The notes under the pieces are model-generated. The model was not told where the DNA came from. It saw only the letters and a program-made list of their open reading frames with translations, and did not search any database. Below, piece by piece: positions 1 to 8,701 of a DNA stretch of 64,000 nt (the stretch's first letter is position 1; the number at the start of each line of letters is the position of its first letter). The stretch covers positions 6,483-70,482 of the forward strand of contig CADFMD010000010.1 in the NCBI GenBank assembly GCA_902835305.1. Reading direction: 5' to 3'. The stretch is from Coriobacteriaceae bacterium. GTDB lineage: Bacteria; Actinomycetota; Coriobacteriia; Coriobacteriales; Coriobacteriaceae. Both the position numbers and the translations under genes were made by a program.

Positions 1-60
1 AAGCGCAACGTGAACGATGAGTTCCTGAAGAACTGGATCGACGTCGTCGATTATCAGTAA
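1..60 (+). CDS. C-terminal end of an unidentified protein (5' partial)
   Basis: An open frame from the first base reads 19 codons and ends in TAA. The last residues are NWIDVVDYQ. A rho-independent hairpin follows about 35 bases later, which fits the end of a plus-strand transcription unit. The fragment is too short to assign to a family. Confidence 0.6.
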   Translation, partial: KRNVNDEFLKNWIDVVDYQ

Positions 61-94
61 TATCTGAGCGATTTATTTCGCATCGGAGGCACAA

Positions 95-133
95 GAAAAC
101 CCCGCAGCTCATATGGGCTGTGGGGTTTTCTTT
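95..133 (+). terminator. Rho-independent terminator of the leftmost gene
   Basis: GAAAACCCCGCAGCTC pairs across an ATAT loop with GGGCTGTGGGGTTTTC, with G-U pairs, and a short T-run follows. It lies 35 bases after the plus-strand stop. The A-run on the other side means it could also act on the minus strand. Confidence 0.8.
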
Positions 134-149
134 ACCCATCGAGTTTATT

Positions 150-200
150 CCAACAAAATAGACTGCTCCGCATCTCATCCTAAGAGAGATACGGAGCAGC
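150..200 (-). terminator. Terminator at the end of the pyrH-proS operon
   Basis: On the minus strand an imperfect stem, CTGCTCCGTATCTC with GAGATGCGGAGCAG, is followed by a T-rich stretch (TCTATTTTGTTG). It sits about 30 bases beyond the proS stop and closes the long minus-strand operon. Confidence 0.75.
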
Positions 201-232
201 CCCGCAATTACATCTAATAGCAGAAACGTCGA

Positions 233-1954
233 TTAACGGCGGGCCGCCTTAACAAGCTCGGCAATCTTGGCGACGACCTCGTCGATCGCCACGTCCTCAC
301 GCTCGCCCGTGGCACGGTCCTTGAGCTCCACAGTACCATTCTTGAGGCCACGCTTGCCAAGCACGACCTGATACGGGAAGCCCATGAGGTCGTTATCGGC
401 AAACTTAAAGCCAGGACGCTCGTCACGGTCATCGACGACAACCTCGATACCCTCGGCGCACAGGCCCTCGACGATTTGGTCGCAAACGTTAGCGCACTCC
501 TCCTTCTTGGGATCGAGCGGAATCACCGCGACCTCGTACGGGGCAACGGAGACCGGCCAGACGATGCCGTGTTCGTCGTTGTGCTGCTCCACGACGGCAG
601 CAAGCGAGCGGGACACACCAACGCCGTAGCAACCCATGATAAGCGGCTTCTCCTTGCCGTCCTCGTCCATAAAGGTGGCGCCCATGGCCTCGGAATACTT
701 GGTACCCAGCTGGAAGACCTGCGAGACCTCGATGCCGCGAGCAGCAGAGAGCGGCTTGCCGCAGTGCGGGCAGGGATCGCCGGCAACGACGGTTACCAGG
801 TCGGCCCACTCGTCGACGGTAAAGTCGCGCTCGGGGCAGGCACCGGTAAAGTGATAATCGACCTCGTTGGCACCGCAGGCCCACTGCTTGGACTCGCGCA
901 GGCTCTCGTCGCACACCAGGCGAATGCCCTCGGGCAGGTTAACCGGTCCGATAAAGCCCTTATGCAGACCGTAGGTCTGGAGCTCCTCATCAGTCATCAT
1001 GCGATAGGCCTTGCCAAAGACATGCTCGGCCTTGCAATCGTTGAGCTCGTGGTCGCCCGGAACAATGGCCACGACGGGCTTGCCCTCGGCGTCGAGGAGT
1101 GCCAGAGACTTGCGCGTGCCGTTCTCGGGGAAGCCGAAGAACTTTGCAACGGCCTCGATGGTGCCCATGCCCGGAGTCTCGACCTTGGTAAGCGTACCGT
1201 CGCCAGGACCCTCGGTCACAACGACCTTGGTGCTTGCGGCCTCATCGTCGGCAGCGAAGCCGCAATCGTCGCAGTAGACGAGCGAAGCCTCGCCAGCGTC
1301 GGCCAAAGCCATGTACTCGACGGAGGTATCGCCACCGATCTCGCCGGAGTCGGCGACAACGGGCAGAGCCTTGATGTAGCAGCGCTCGCAAATGTTGGCA
1401 TAGGCCTGCTTCATCTTGTCGTACTCCTCCTGCAGGCTCTCCTGCGTAGCAGAGAAGCTGTAGGCGTCCTTCATGATGAACTCGCGACCGCGCATCAGGC
1501 CAAAACGGGGACGGAACTCGTCGCGGAACTTGTCCTGAATGTGGTACAGGTTGACGGGCAGCTGCTTATAGGAGCGCAGCTCATTGCGCACTAGGGCCGT
1601 GACGGTCTCCTCGTGCGTGGGTCCGAGCACAAACTCGCGGCCGTGGCGGTCATCAAAGCGCACAAGCTCCTTGCCATAGGCATCGATACGGCCGGACTCA
1701 CGCCACAGCTCGGCATCGACCATGATGGGCATCATGAGCTCCTGAGCACCGGCGGCATCCATCTCGTCGCGCACGATGTTCTCGATCTTGCGGATCGAGC
1801 GCCAAGCGAGCGGCAGATAGGAATACAGGCCGGCGGCCTCCTTGCGGATCATGCCAGCGCGAAGCAGCAGACGGTGGCTCGCTAGCTCGGCATCCGCCGG
1901 ATCCTCTTTGAGCGTCGGCGCATAGAGCTTAGACATATACATTGCTCGGGTCAT
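233..1954 (-). CDS. proS: Prolyl-tRNA synthetase (bacterial type, with insertion domain)
   Basis: Class II aminoacyl-tRNA synthetase of 573 residues that charges tRNA-Pro in the cytoplasm. The N-terminus carries KLYAPTLKEDPADAE, class II motif 2 reads FRDEFRPRFGLMRGREF, and motif 3 reads GCYGVGVSRSLAAVVEQ near the C-terminal anticodon-binding domain. The central 200 or so residues between motifs 2 and 3 correspond to the editing (INS) domain of bacterial ProS, and the length is normal for that class. The ATG start directly follows the ispG TAA and has GAGGAG six bases upstream, so the two genes are probably translationally coupled. It is the last gene of the pyrH-proS operon and is followed by a terminator. 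Confidence 0.97.
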   Translation of the reverse strand: MTRAMYMSKLYAPTLKEDPADAELASHRLLLRAGMIRKEAAGLYSYLPLAWRSIRKIENIVRDEMDAAGAQELMMPIMVDAELWRESGRIDAYGKELVRFDDRHGREFVLGPTHEETVTALVRNELRSYKQLPVNLYHIQDKFRDEFRPRFGLMRGREFIMKDAYSFSATQESLQEEYDKMKQAYANICERCYIKALPVVADSGEIGGDTSVEYMALADAGEASLVYCDDCGFAADDEAASTKVVVTEGPGDGTLTKVETPGMGTIEAVAKFFGFPENGTRKSLALLDAEGKPVVAIVPGDHELNDCKAEHVFGKAYRMMTDEELQTYGLHKGFIGPVNLPEGIRLVCDESLRESKQWACGANEVDYHFTGACPERDFTVDEWADLVTVVAGDPCPHCGKPLSAARGIEVSQVFQLGTKYSEAMGATFMDEDGKEKPLIMGCYGVGVSRSLAAVVEQHNDEHGIVWPVSVAPYEVAVIPLDPKKEECANVCDQIVEGLCAEGIEVVVDDRDERPGFKFADNDLMGFPYQVVLGKRGLKNGTVELKDRATGEREDVAIDEVVAKIAELVKAARR

Positions 1955-3037
1955 TTATTTCTCCTCAATAAGTTTGTCGACCTCGGCCATAAGCGCGTCG
2001 ACAATTTGATCCTCAGCTACTTTACCAATGATCTGGCCATGCGAAAAGAGCAGGCCCTGACCACGTCCGCAGGCAACACCCAGGTCGGCGTCAGATGCCT
2101 CTCCGGGGCCGTTGACCGCACATCCCATCACGGCGATCGAAAGCGGCGCGGAATAGTTCTTAAGCCGCTCGGTGACCTCCTCGGCGATGGGAATCAGGTT
2201 AACCTGGCAGCGGGCGCACGTGGGGCACGAGACAATCTCGGGACCACGGCGACGCAGGCCCAGCGACTGTAGAATTCCCCAGGCGACCGGCGGCTCCTCA
2301 ACCGGATCGGCCGTGAGCGACACACGCATGGTGTCACCGATGCCTTCGGAAAGCAAGATACCCAAGCCTACAGAGCTCTTGATGGTGCCCTGAAGCTTGG
2401 TCCCCGCCTCCGTCACGCCCAGGTGGAGCGGAACATGCGGTATCTCGCGCGACAGGGCGCGATAGGTATCAAGTGTCGTCTGTACGCTATGGGCCTTGGC
2501 GGATAGCACGATGTTGGTAAACCCACGGTCCTCAAAGTGCCGCACAAAGCGTTCGCTCGACATCACGAGCTTTTCGGGCTGCGTGAGGTCGTCGCGCTCG
2601 GCAATATCTTGCTCAAGCGAGCCCGCGTTCACGCCAATGCGAATCGCGCAGCCCGCGGCACCCGCGGCATCGATGACGGCATCGACCTTAGCCCAATCGC
2701 CGATATTGCCGGGGTTGATGCGCAGCTTAGAGGCACCAGCCTCGACAGCGCCAATGGCAAGCTTATGGTTAAAATGGATATCGGCGACGATTGGCACCGG
2801 AGACTCGGCACAAATCGTGCGAAAGCCCTCGAGCGCAGCCTCGGTAGGCACGCTCACGCGCACGATATCGCAGCCAGCCTGCGCCAACGCGCACACTTGC
2901 GCAAGCGTTGCCTGGGCATCAGCAGTATCGGTGCAGGTCATAGACTGAACCACGACCGGAGCGCCACCACCGATCTGCACGCCGCCCACATGCACGGGGC
3001 GCGTCAACTCGCGAGGCAAAGGATGGGATAAAGACAA
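1955..3037 (-). CDS. ispG: 4-hydroxy-3-methylbut-2-en-1-yl diphosphate synthase
   Basis: Fe-S enzyme of the MEP isoprenoid pathway that reductively converts methylerythritol cyclodiphosphate to HMBPP. Diagnostic sequences are VVVQSMTCTDTADA near the N-terminus and the cluster-binding cysteines in SCPTCARC and in MGCAVNGPGEA. The reading frame is open 29 codons further upstream, into rseP, but that extension does not resemble IspG. I chose the TTG with AGGGGAG eight bases upstream, which gives 360 residues, a normal IspG length; a GTG three codons earlier is an alternative. It lies in an operon with dxr, another MEP-pathway gene, separated only by rseP. Confidence 0.95.
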   Translation of the reverse strand: MSLSHPLPRELTRPVHVGGVQIGGGAPVVVQSMTCTDTADAQATLAQVCALAQAGCDIVRVSVPTEAALEGFRTICAESPVPIVADIHFNHKLAIGAVEAGASKLRINPGNIGDWAKVDAVIDAAGAAGCAIRIGVNAGSLEQDIAERDDLTQPEKLVMSSERFVRHFEDRGFTNIVLSAKAHSVQTTLDTYRALSREIPHVPLHLGVTEAGTKLQGTIKSSVGLGILLSEGIGDTMRVSLTADPVEEPPVAWGILQSLGLRRRGPEIVSCPTCARCQVNLIPIAEEVTERLKNYSAPLSIAVMGCAVNGPGEASDADLGVACGRGQGLLFSHGQIIGKVAEDQIVDALMAEVDKLIEEK

Positions 3038-3050
3038 TCCAAACACTCCC

Positions 3051-4412
3051 CTACAGAATAAATCGAAGGATGTCGGAACGAAGCATATAGACAAACAGCA
3101 ATGCGAAGAGCGCGACGCCCACATAGCTCACGATCGTCTGGACCTTGAGCGGCAGCTCGCGGCCAGCAATCTTTTGAATGATCTCAATAAGCAGCTTGCC
3201 GCCATCGAGTGGTGGGATGGGCAGCAGGTTCATAAAGCCAAGCGAGAACGAAATGAGCGCGGCAAACGACAAGAACGTGACGGGACCGGCAGCAGCTGCC
3301 TGCGAGGACATGACGCTAATACCCACGATCGAAGAGGACTGATCGAGGATCTCCATCGTATGCTGCGGCTGGAGCAGGCGCATCACGCCCTCCGCTGTCT
3401 GCGCAACATACGAGAAGGAGAGGCGCGCCGAGGTGATGGGGTCCAAACGGACCACCTGCGTAGAGGCATAAACGCCCAGACGTTCGTCCTCTTTGAGTGC
3501 GACCGAGGTCGAACACTGCTTGCCATCGCGCTCATACTCAATAGCAATATCGTCCTTACCGGCAGCCTTGCCGATGGCATCGTAGACATCCATCCAAGTG
3601 GAACATGAGACACCGTCAACCGAAAGGATCGCGTCACCGCCCTCGATACCCGCCTTGGCGGCAATAGACCCCTCGTCAACCTGACCGATCACGTTGGTAT
3701 CCATCGGCACGGTGACACCCGCAATGGAATAGATGCTCATAAGGAGCAAAAAACCCGTCAGGATATTGACGATAATGCCCGCAAGCAGCATAAAGGCACG
3801 CTTGACAAAGCCCTGGCCCAAATAGGTGTGCGAGCGCTCTTGCGCAAGGAACTCGGCCTCGCCGAACGGCAGCTCCCACACATCGCCCTCGGCAGTCGCA
3901 TGTTCGCGATCGAAACGGCGACCATCAAAGGTGGTATAGCCTGCCGTGTCTCGCGGCAACGTCTGATATTTGGTGGGATAGTAGCTCGGCGAGGGCTTCT
4001 CCCCTTCCTCATACCAGGGCGCGATGGAGCCCCAGCCCAGCAAAAGGGCGCATGCCTCGAGCACAACCTCCTCGGAAAGCTCGAGCTCGACAGCAAGGTC
4101 GGCCACGGTCACGCGACCATGACGATAGATAGCCGCGAGCACGCGATCGGCGCACGAGACATCGGTCGGATCCATACCGCAGATGGCAGCGTAGCCACCC
4201 AGCAGCAGCGGGGTCACGCCAAACTTGGTTCCAATGCGACGCGACGTGTAATGGATGTCAAAGCGGCACGGCAGACCCAAAAAGAACTCGGTCACACGGA
4301 CGCCGCAGGCACGCGCCGCCAAAAAGTGGCCGCCCTCGTGCAAAAACACGAGGACGGAAAGCATCAGCAGGCCCCAAAAGACCGATGAGAGAACGCTCAG
4401 AACAGTATCCAT
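3051..4412 (-). CDS. rseP: RseP-type site-2 intramembrane metalloprotease with an insertion
   Basis: Membrane zinc protease of the S2P family. The zinc motif HEGGH lies at residues 25-29 in the first membrane segment, a second conserved segment carries AGIIVN near residue 211, a PDZ domain follows (DEGSIAAKAGIEGGDAILSV), and the C-terminal membrane segment has the metal-ligand motif NLLPIPPLDGG. Unlike typical RseP, the stretch between GGY (about residue 72) and the second conserved segment is enlarged to about 120 residues. It contains a helix-turn-helix-like stretch (VTVADLAVELELSEE, about 101-115). The start is uncertain: the ATG used here has only a distant AAGGA, and an in-frame TTG five codons upstream lies too close to that motif. 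Located between dxr and ispG in one operon, as in many bacteria. Confidence 0.9.
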   Translation of the reverse strand: MDTVLSVLSSVFWGLLMLSVLVFLHEGGHFLAARACGVRVTEFFLGLPCRFDIHYTSRRIGTKFGVTPLLLGGYAAICGMDPTDVSCADRVLAAIYRHGRVTVADLAVELELSEEVVLEACALLLGWGSIAPWYEEGEKPSPSYYPTKYQTLPRDTAGYTTFDGRRFDREHATAEGDVWELPFGEAEFLAQERSHTYLGQGFVKRAFMLLAGIIVNILTGFLLLMSIYSIAGVTVPMDTNVIGQVDEGSIAAKAGIEGGDAILSVDGVSCSTWMDVYDAIGKAAGKDDIAIEYERDGKQCSTSVALKEDERLGVYASTQVVRLDPITSARLSFSYVAQTAEGVMRLLQPQHTMEILDQSSSIVGISVMSSQAAAAGPVTFLSFAALISFSLGFMNLLPIPPLDGGKLLIEIIQKIAGRELPLKVQTIVSYVGVALFALLFVYMLRSDILRFIL

Positions 4413-4437
4413 AAAACGAAAAAGCAATCCTTATGGG

Positions 4438-5625
4438 TTAGGAACGGGTTGCGGCGAGCACCTGCGCAGCCTTTTCACGCGCCCACGCATCGATGTCGCG
4501 AAGCTGCTCAAACGAATCGACCGCCTGCATATCGTGGGCGTCCATGCAGGATTCCACAATGCGATCGATATCGGTAAAGCTGCAGCCATCGTGCAGGAAG
4601 GCATCGACGGCGACCTCGTTGGCGGCATTGAGCACGCACGGCATGGTGCCACCCATCTTGCCGGCGCACTCGGCCAGTGCCAGACAGCGGAAGGTATCCA
4701 TGTCGGCAGCATCAAACGCGAGCTGCCCCAGCTCGCGGAAATCGATACGAGGCGCCGGAGTATCCCAACGCTCGGGATACGAGAACGCGAACTGGATGGG
4801 AATACGCATGTCGGATGCACCGAGATGCGCCATCACGGAGCCGTCGGCGAACTCGACCATAGAGTGAATCTTGGACTGACGCTGCACGACCACGTTAATG
4901 AAATCGAGGTCGCAGTTAAACAGATGCATGGCCTCAATGCGCTCCAGGCCCTTGTTCATGAGGGTAGCGGAGTCAATGGTGATCTTGGCACCCATGGCCC
5001 ACGTGGGATGCGCGAGGGCATCGGCACGCGTCACGCGATCGAGCTCGTCGCGCGTGCGGCCAAAGAACGGACCGCCCGAGCAGGTGAGCCAAATGCAGTG
5101 GGCCTCGCGCGGGTTCTCCCCCAGATAGCACTGGTAGATGGCGGAATGCTCAGAGTCGACCGGAATAAGCTGGCCCGGTTGTGCCAACGGCATAAGCAAG
5201 TCGCCACCGACGACGAGGGACTCCTTGTTGGCAAGGGCAAGGCGCTTATTCGAGGTCAAGGCCGCATGGCTCGCCTCGAGACCGGCGGCGCCCACAATAG
5301 CGACGAGCACGCAGTCGACATCGTCGCGACGCGCGAGCTCGCAAACCGCCTGCGCGCCAACGCCGAGCTTCGTTCCCTCGGGCAACTCCTGCAGCACGGC
5401 GTCATCGCCATGAGCGGCATCGGCCACGGCAACCGCCGGAACCGAGAACTCGCGGGCAGCGGCAACGAGCTCGGAGGTACTGGAGTTAACGGACAGCGCC
5501 GTCACCTGCAGGCGATCGGCATGCTGGCGGCACACATCGAGCGCTTGGGTGCCGATAGAGCCCGTACAACCCAGGATGGCAACGCGAAGGCGTCCATCGG
5601 GGCCATACGTCGTCTGGAAGGACAT
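4438..5625 (-). CDS. dxr: 1-deoxy-D-xylulose 5-phosphate reductoisomerase
   Basis: NADPH-dependent enzyme of the MEP pathway that makes methylerythritol 4-phosphate from DXP. The N-terminal Rossmann motif GCTGSIGTQ starts near residue 19, and SNKRLALANKESLV and DSEHSAIYQCYLG are conserved substrate- and metal-binding segments. The length of 395 residues is normal. The ATG overlaps the cdsA stop by one base (TAATG), a sign of translational coupling. It is in the same operon as uppS, cdsA and ispG, which together supply isoprenoid carriers and lipid precursors. Confidence 0.97.
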   Translation of the reverse strand: MSFQTTYGPDGRLRVAILGCTGSIGTQALDVCRQHADRLQVTALSVNSSTSELVAAAREFSVPAVAVADAAHGDDAVLQELPEGTKLGVGAQAVCELARRDDVDCVLVAIVGAAGLEASHAALTSNKRLALANKESLVVGGDLLMPLAQPGQLIPVDSEHSAIYQCYLGENPREAHCIWLTCSGGPFFGRTRDELDRVTRADALAHPTWAMGAKITIDSATLMNKGLERIEAMHLFNCDLDFINVVVQRQSKIHSMVEFADGSVMAHLGASDMRIPIQFAFSYPERWDTPAPRIDFRELGQLAFDAADMDTFRCLALAECAGKMGGTMPCVLNAANEVAVDAFLHDGCSFTDIDRIVESCMDAHDMQAVDSFEQLRDIDAWAREKAAQVLAATRS

Positions 5626-6524
5626 TACAGCACGCCTCCGATCATCAGCAACAGCTGCGCGGTAATGCAGCCGAAGATAAGCGAATCGCTACGATCGAGC
5701 ATTCCGCCGTGGCCCGGGATAAGGTTGCCGGAATCCTTGACGCCCACACCGCGCTTGATGCGCGACTCGATAAGGTCGCCGATAACGCCCAGAATGGACA
5801 CGACCACGCCACACAGCAGCGCATAGGGCAGGCTGAGCTTGTAGAAGTGCGTCGCCCACAGGATGAGCCAAATCAAAACCGAGCCCAGGATGCCGCCGGC
5901 AAACCCCTCCCAGCTCTTTTTGGGAGAGATCTTGGGGACCATCTTGTGCTTGCCGATACGGCTACCCACGATGTAGGCAAACGAATCGGAGACCCAAAGG
6001 GACGCGCAAACGCCCACTGAAAGCAGGGCACCGGCAAAACCGGGCACGGCATCGCGCAGCAGCACGATAGCCGACAGCATAAAGCCAGTGTAGATGGGAC
6101 CCATGAGCGTCACGGCCACATCAGAGATGCGGGTGCGCGGCGACCAGACATACCAAATGCCCACAGCGAGCATCAAGGCAAAAAGCAGGGCATTCAGCAA
6201 CATCGAATCGCCCAACGCCGACAGCGGAAAGAGTACGGCGGCAGCAATACCCATGCGCTCGTTAGCCATCTTGCCATCGAGCCTTGTCATACGGAAAAAC
6301 TCATAGCAGCACAGACCGCTCATGACAGAAACAAAGATGGCCGTGGGCACGATACCCAAAACCAGGCACAGGATAAAGACAACGGCGTAGACGAGACCGG
6401 CGGCGGCACGGGTAATAAAGCCCGCCAGCCACGAACCGGTGCCGCTCTTCGCTGCAGGCGCTCCCGCAGTGGCAGCTTTGCGCACAGGCGTCTTGGGAGC
6501 AGATGCCTTGGGACGATCGGACAC
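5625..6524 (-). CDS. cdsA: Phosphatidate cytidylyltransferase (CDP-diacylglycerol synthase)
   Basis: Integral membrane enzyme that makes CDP-diacylglycerol from phosphatidic acid and CTP for phospholipid synthesis. Several hydrophobic segments fill the 299 residues, and the C-terminal signature GNLIPGHGGMLDRSDSLIF is diagnostic. The first 35 residues are a hydrophilic Ala/Lys/Pro-rich cytoplasmic extension. It starts at GTG with GAGGAG eight bases upstream, inside the uppS 3' end. It sits between uppS and dxr. Confidence 0.96.
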   Translation of the reverse strand: MSDRPKASAPKTPVRKAATAGAPAAKSGTGSWLAGFITRAAAGLVYAVVFILCLVLGIVPTAIFVSVMSGLCCYEFFRMTRLDGKMANERMGIAAAVLFPLSALGDSMLLNALLFALMLAVGIWYVWSPRTRISDVAVTLMGPIYTGFMLSAIVLLRDAVPGFAGALLSVGVCASLWVSDSFAYIVGSRIGKHKMVPKISPKKSWEGFAGGILGSVLIWLILWATHFYKLSLPYALLCGVVVSILGVIGDLIESRIKRGVGVKDSGNLIPGHGGMLDRSDSLIFGCITAQLLLMIGGVL

Positions 6525-6526
6525 GA

Positions 6527-7321
6527 TTAAGCCTCCTCGGTCTTGCTCAGTCCACCAAACCTACGGTCACGGCCCTGATAGGCCAAAATGGCGTCGACAA
6601 GGCCCCAACGATCAAAGTCGGGCCAATAGGTATCGGTGACGTAGAATTCGGAATAAGCCACCTGCCACAGCAGATAGTTCGAAAGGCGCAGCTCACCAGA
6701 GGTGCGAATCACAAGCTCAGGATCGGGAAGGCCGGCAGTATAGAGGTGGGAAGCCACCATGTCGTCATCAATTGCGGCAGGATCGATCTTACCGGCGGCA
6801 GCGTCGAGTGCAATCTGACGGACAGCGCGGGAAATCTCGGCACGCGCGCCGTAGTTGACGGCAAGCGCCAGCGTCATACCGGTGTGATCGGCGCACTCGG
6901 CAAGACCGCGTTCAAAAACGTCGCGGGTCTTCTTGGGCAGCGCGGAAATGTCGCCCAAAAAGACAACACGCACATTTTCGCGCTTCAGAAGCGGCAGCTC
7001 GTCGATAAACGTCTTGGCAAACAGATGCATCAAGACGTTGACCTCATGCTGCGGACGGTTCCAGTTTTCGGTAGAAAACGCATAGGCAGAAAGCACGTCG
7101 ACGCCCAGGCGCACGCAGGCGGTAATGATCTCGCGCAGCGAGAGGATACCTGCCTTATGACCCTCGGTGCGTGCAAGACCGCGCGACGTGGCCCAACGAC
7201 CGTTGCCGTCCATGATGCACGAGATATGGTGCGGAATGTTATTGAGGTCAAGGTCGGAAAAACCGACGCCCGCAGGGGCGTCGGCAAAGTACTCGACCAG
7301 TTTATGCTCGTCGTATTGCAC
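6527..7321 (-). CDS. uppS: Undecaprenyl diphosphate synthase (cis-prenyltransferase)
   Basis: Makes undecaprenyl diphosphate, the lipid carrier for peptidoglycan and surface polysaccharides, from farnesyl and isopentenyl diphosphates. The catalytic motif MDGNGRWA and the following RGLARTEGHKAG lie near residue 37, and the C-terminal RTSGELRLSNYLLWQ segment is conserved. The 264-residue length is typical. The start is GTG, with GGAG seven bases upstream at the end of frr. Confidence 0.96.
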   Translation of the reverse strand: MQYDEHKLVEYFADAPAGVGFSDLDLNNIPHHISCIMDGNGRWATSRGLARTEGHKAGILSLREIITACVRLGVDVLSAYAFSTENWNRPQHEVNVLMHLFAKTFIDELPLLKRENVRVVFLGDISALPKKTRDVFERGLAECADHTGMTLALAVNYGARAEISRAVRQIALDAAAGKIDPAAIDDDMVASHLYTAGLPDPELVIRTSGELRLSNYLLWQVAYSEFYVTDTYWPDFDRWGLVDAILAYQGRDRRFGGLSKTEEA

Positions 7322-7322
7322 C

Positions 7323-7859
7323 TTAGATCTCCATGACCTCGGCTTCTTTTTCCTTCAGAAGCTCCTCGACCTTGGCGACATACTCATCGGTGTGCTTCTG
7401 GACCTTGGCCTGCTCGCGACGGACATCGTCCTCGGTGAGCTCCTCATCGCGCTCGAGCTTATTGTTAAAGTCGCGACGGATGTTACGGATAGACACCTTG
7501 GCCTGCTCGGCGTACTCGCGGCACTCCTTGACGAGTTCGCGACGGCGCTCCTCAGTGGGGGCCGGGAACGGCAGACGAACGACGGTGCCATCGGAGTTGG
7601 GGGTAATGCCCAGATCGGAAGCGCCGATGGCCTTGACGATAGCGTTGATGAGCGCCTTGTCCCACGGCTCGATGAGCAGCATGTGAGCCTCGGGGGTCTT
7701 GACGGCGGCAACCTGCGTGACCGGCGTGGGGACACCGTAATAATCAACGGTGATGTCGGACAGAATGTTGGCGTTGGCGCGACCGGTACGGACCTTGGAG
7801 AAGTTATGCTTGAGGGACTCGAGCGACTTGTCCATATGGGCGGTGATGTTCTCTGCCAT
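7323..7859 (-). CDS. frr: Ribosome recycling factor
   Basis: Splits post-termination ribosomes together with EF-G. The whole protein matches RRF: an N-terminal helix, the KVRTGRANANIL segment, LPFPAPTEERRRELVK in the middle, and a long C-terminal three-helix-bundle helix. At 178 residues it is slightly short at the N-terminus compared with the usual 185. An AGGAGG motif formed by the last codons of pyrH lies seven bases before the ATG. Confidence 0.97.
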   Translation of the reverse strand: MAENITAHMDKSLESLKHNFSKVRTGRANANILSDITVDYYGVPTPVTQVAAVKTPEAHMLLIEPWDKALINAIVKAIGASDLGITPNSDGTVVRLPFPAPTEERRRELVKECREYAEQAKVSIRNIRRDFNNKLERDEELTEDDVRREQAKVQKHTDEYVAKVEELLKEKEAEVMEI

Positions 7860-7861
7860 GC

Positions 7862-8584
7862 TTAATCCTCCTGATAGACGAGCGTGCCGACGGGCTCACC
7901 CGCGAGCGCGCGCTTGACGGTGTCCTCGCCATCGATGTTGAGGACCAAAATAGGCATACGGTTATCCTGGCACAGAGCCGTAGCCGTGGAATCCATAACC
8001 TGCAGGCCGCGAACGAGAACCTCGTGATAGGTAATCTTGTCAAAACGGACGGCATCGGCGCACTTGACGGGATCCTTGTCGTAGATGCCGTCAACCTTGG
8101 TGGCTTTAATCAGAATCTCGGCGCCGATCTCGCACGCACGAAGAGCCGCGGCGGTGTCGGTCGTAAAGTACGGATTGCCCGAACCGGCGGCAAAAATAAC
8201 GACGTTGCCCTTGGAAAGGTGGTTGATGGCGCGACGTCGAATATAGGGCTCGCAGATCTCGTTCATCTGGATAGCGCTCATCACACGGCAGGGAACGTCG
8301 TTATGCTCGAAAGCATCCTGCAGGGCGAGCGCGTTCATAACGGTCGCGAGCATGCCCATGTAGTCGGCCTGAGCACGCTCCATGCCACCGGCAGCGCCGG
8401 CCATGCCACGGAAAATATTGCCGCCGCCGACAACGACGCCGACCTCATGGCCAACGGCGAGCAGCTCCTTGACCTGCTTGGCAAGATGGTCGGTAACCTT
8501 GGGGTCAATGCCATATTGGCCGTCGCCCATCAGTGCTTCGCCGGAAAGCTTAAGAAGCACGCGTTTATATCGGATGTCGGACAA
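7862..8584 (-). CDS. pyrH: UMP kinase
   Basis: Hexameric amino-acid-kinase-fold enzyme that phosphorylates UMP to UDP. KLSGEALMG at the N-terminus, VVVGGGNIFRG and the C-terminal LNIDGEDTVKRALAGE region are characteristic, and 240 residues is the normal length. The start is TTG, supported by AGGAGG six bases upstream. It is the first gene of the operon running through proS. The tsf terminator lies about 60 bases upstream, so the operon probably has its own promoter in between, although I could not pick a convincing one. Confidence 0.97.
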   Translation of the reverse strand: MSDIRYKRVLLKLSGEALMGDGQYGIDPKVTDHLAKQVKELLAVGHEVGVVVGGGNIFRGMAGAAGGMERAQADYMGMLATVMNALALQDAFEHNDVPCRVMSAIQMNEICEPYIRRRAINHLSKGNVVIFAAGSGNPYFTTDTAAALRACEIGAEILIKATKVDGIYDKDPVKCADAVRFDKITYHEVLVRGLQVMDSTATALCQDNRMPILVLNIDGEDTVKRALAGEPVGTLVYQED

Positions 8585-8643
8585 AGCGATCCTCCTTTAA
8601 TTAGACTCTCAATATGATATCAAAGGCTCTGATAAGAGCCATG

Positions 8644-8677
8644 AAAAAGCAGGCTGTGAGTAAAACCCACAGCCTGC
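8644..8677 (-). terminator. Terminator after rpsB-tsf
   Basis: On the minus strand GCAGGCTGTG pairs with CACAGCCTGC around a loop of about nine bases and is followed by TTTTTC. It lies 25 bases after the tsf stop and separates rpsB-tsf from pyrH. Confidence 0.88.
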
Positions 8678-8701
8678 TCATTACCAGCTACAAGAGCTTA
8701 T

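Noticed and set aside
476..1594. Long plus-strand open frame opposite proS
   Set aside because: Antisense shadow of proS in high-GC DNA; no ribosome binding site and no family resemblance, while proS has all class II motifs.
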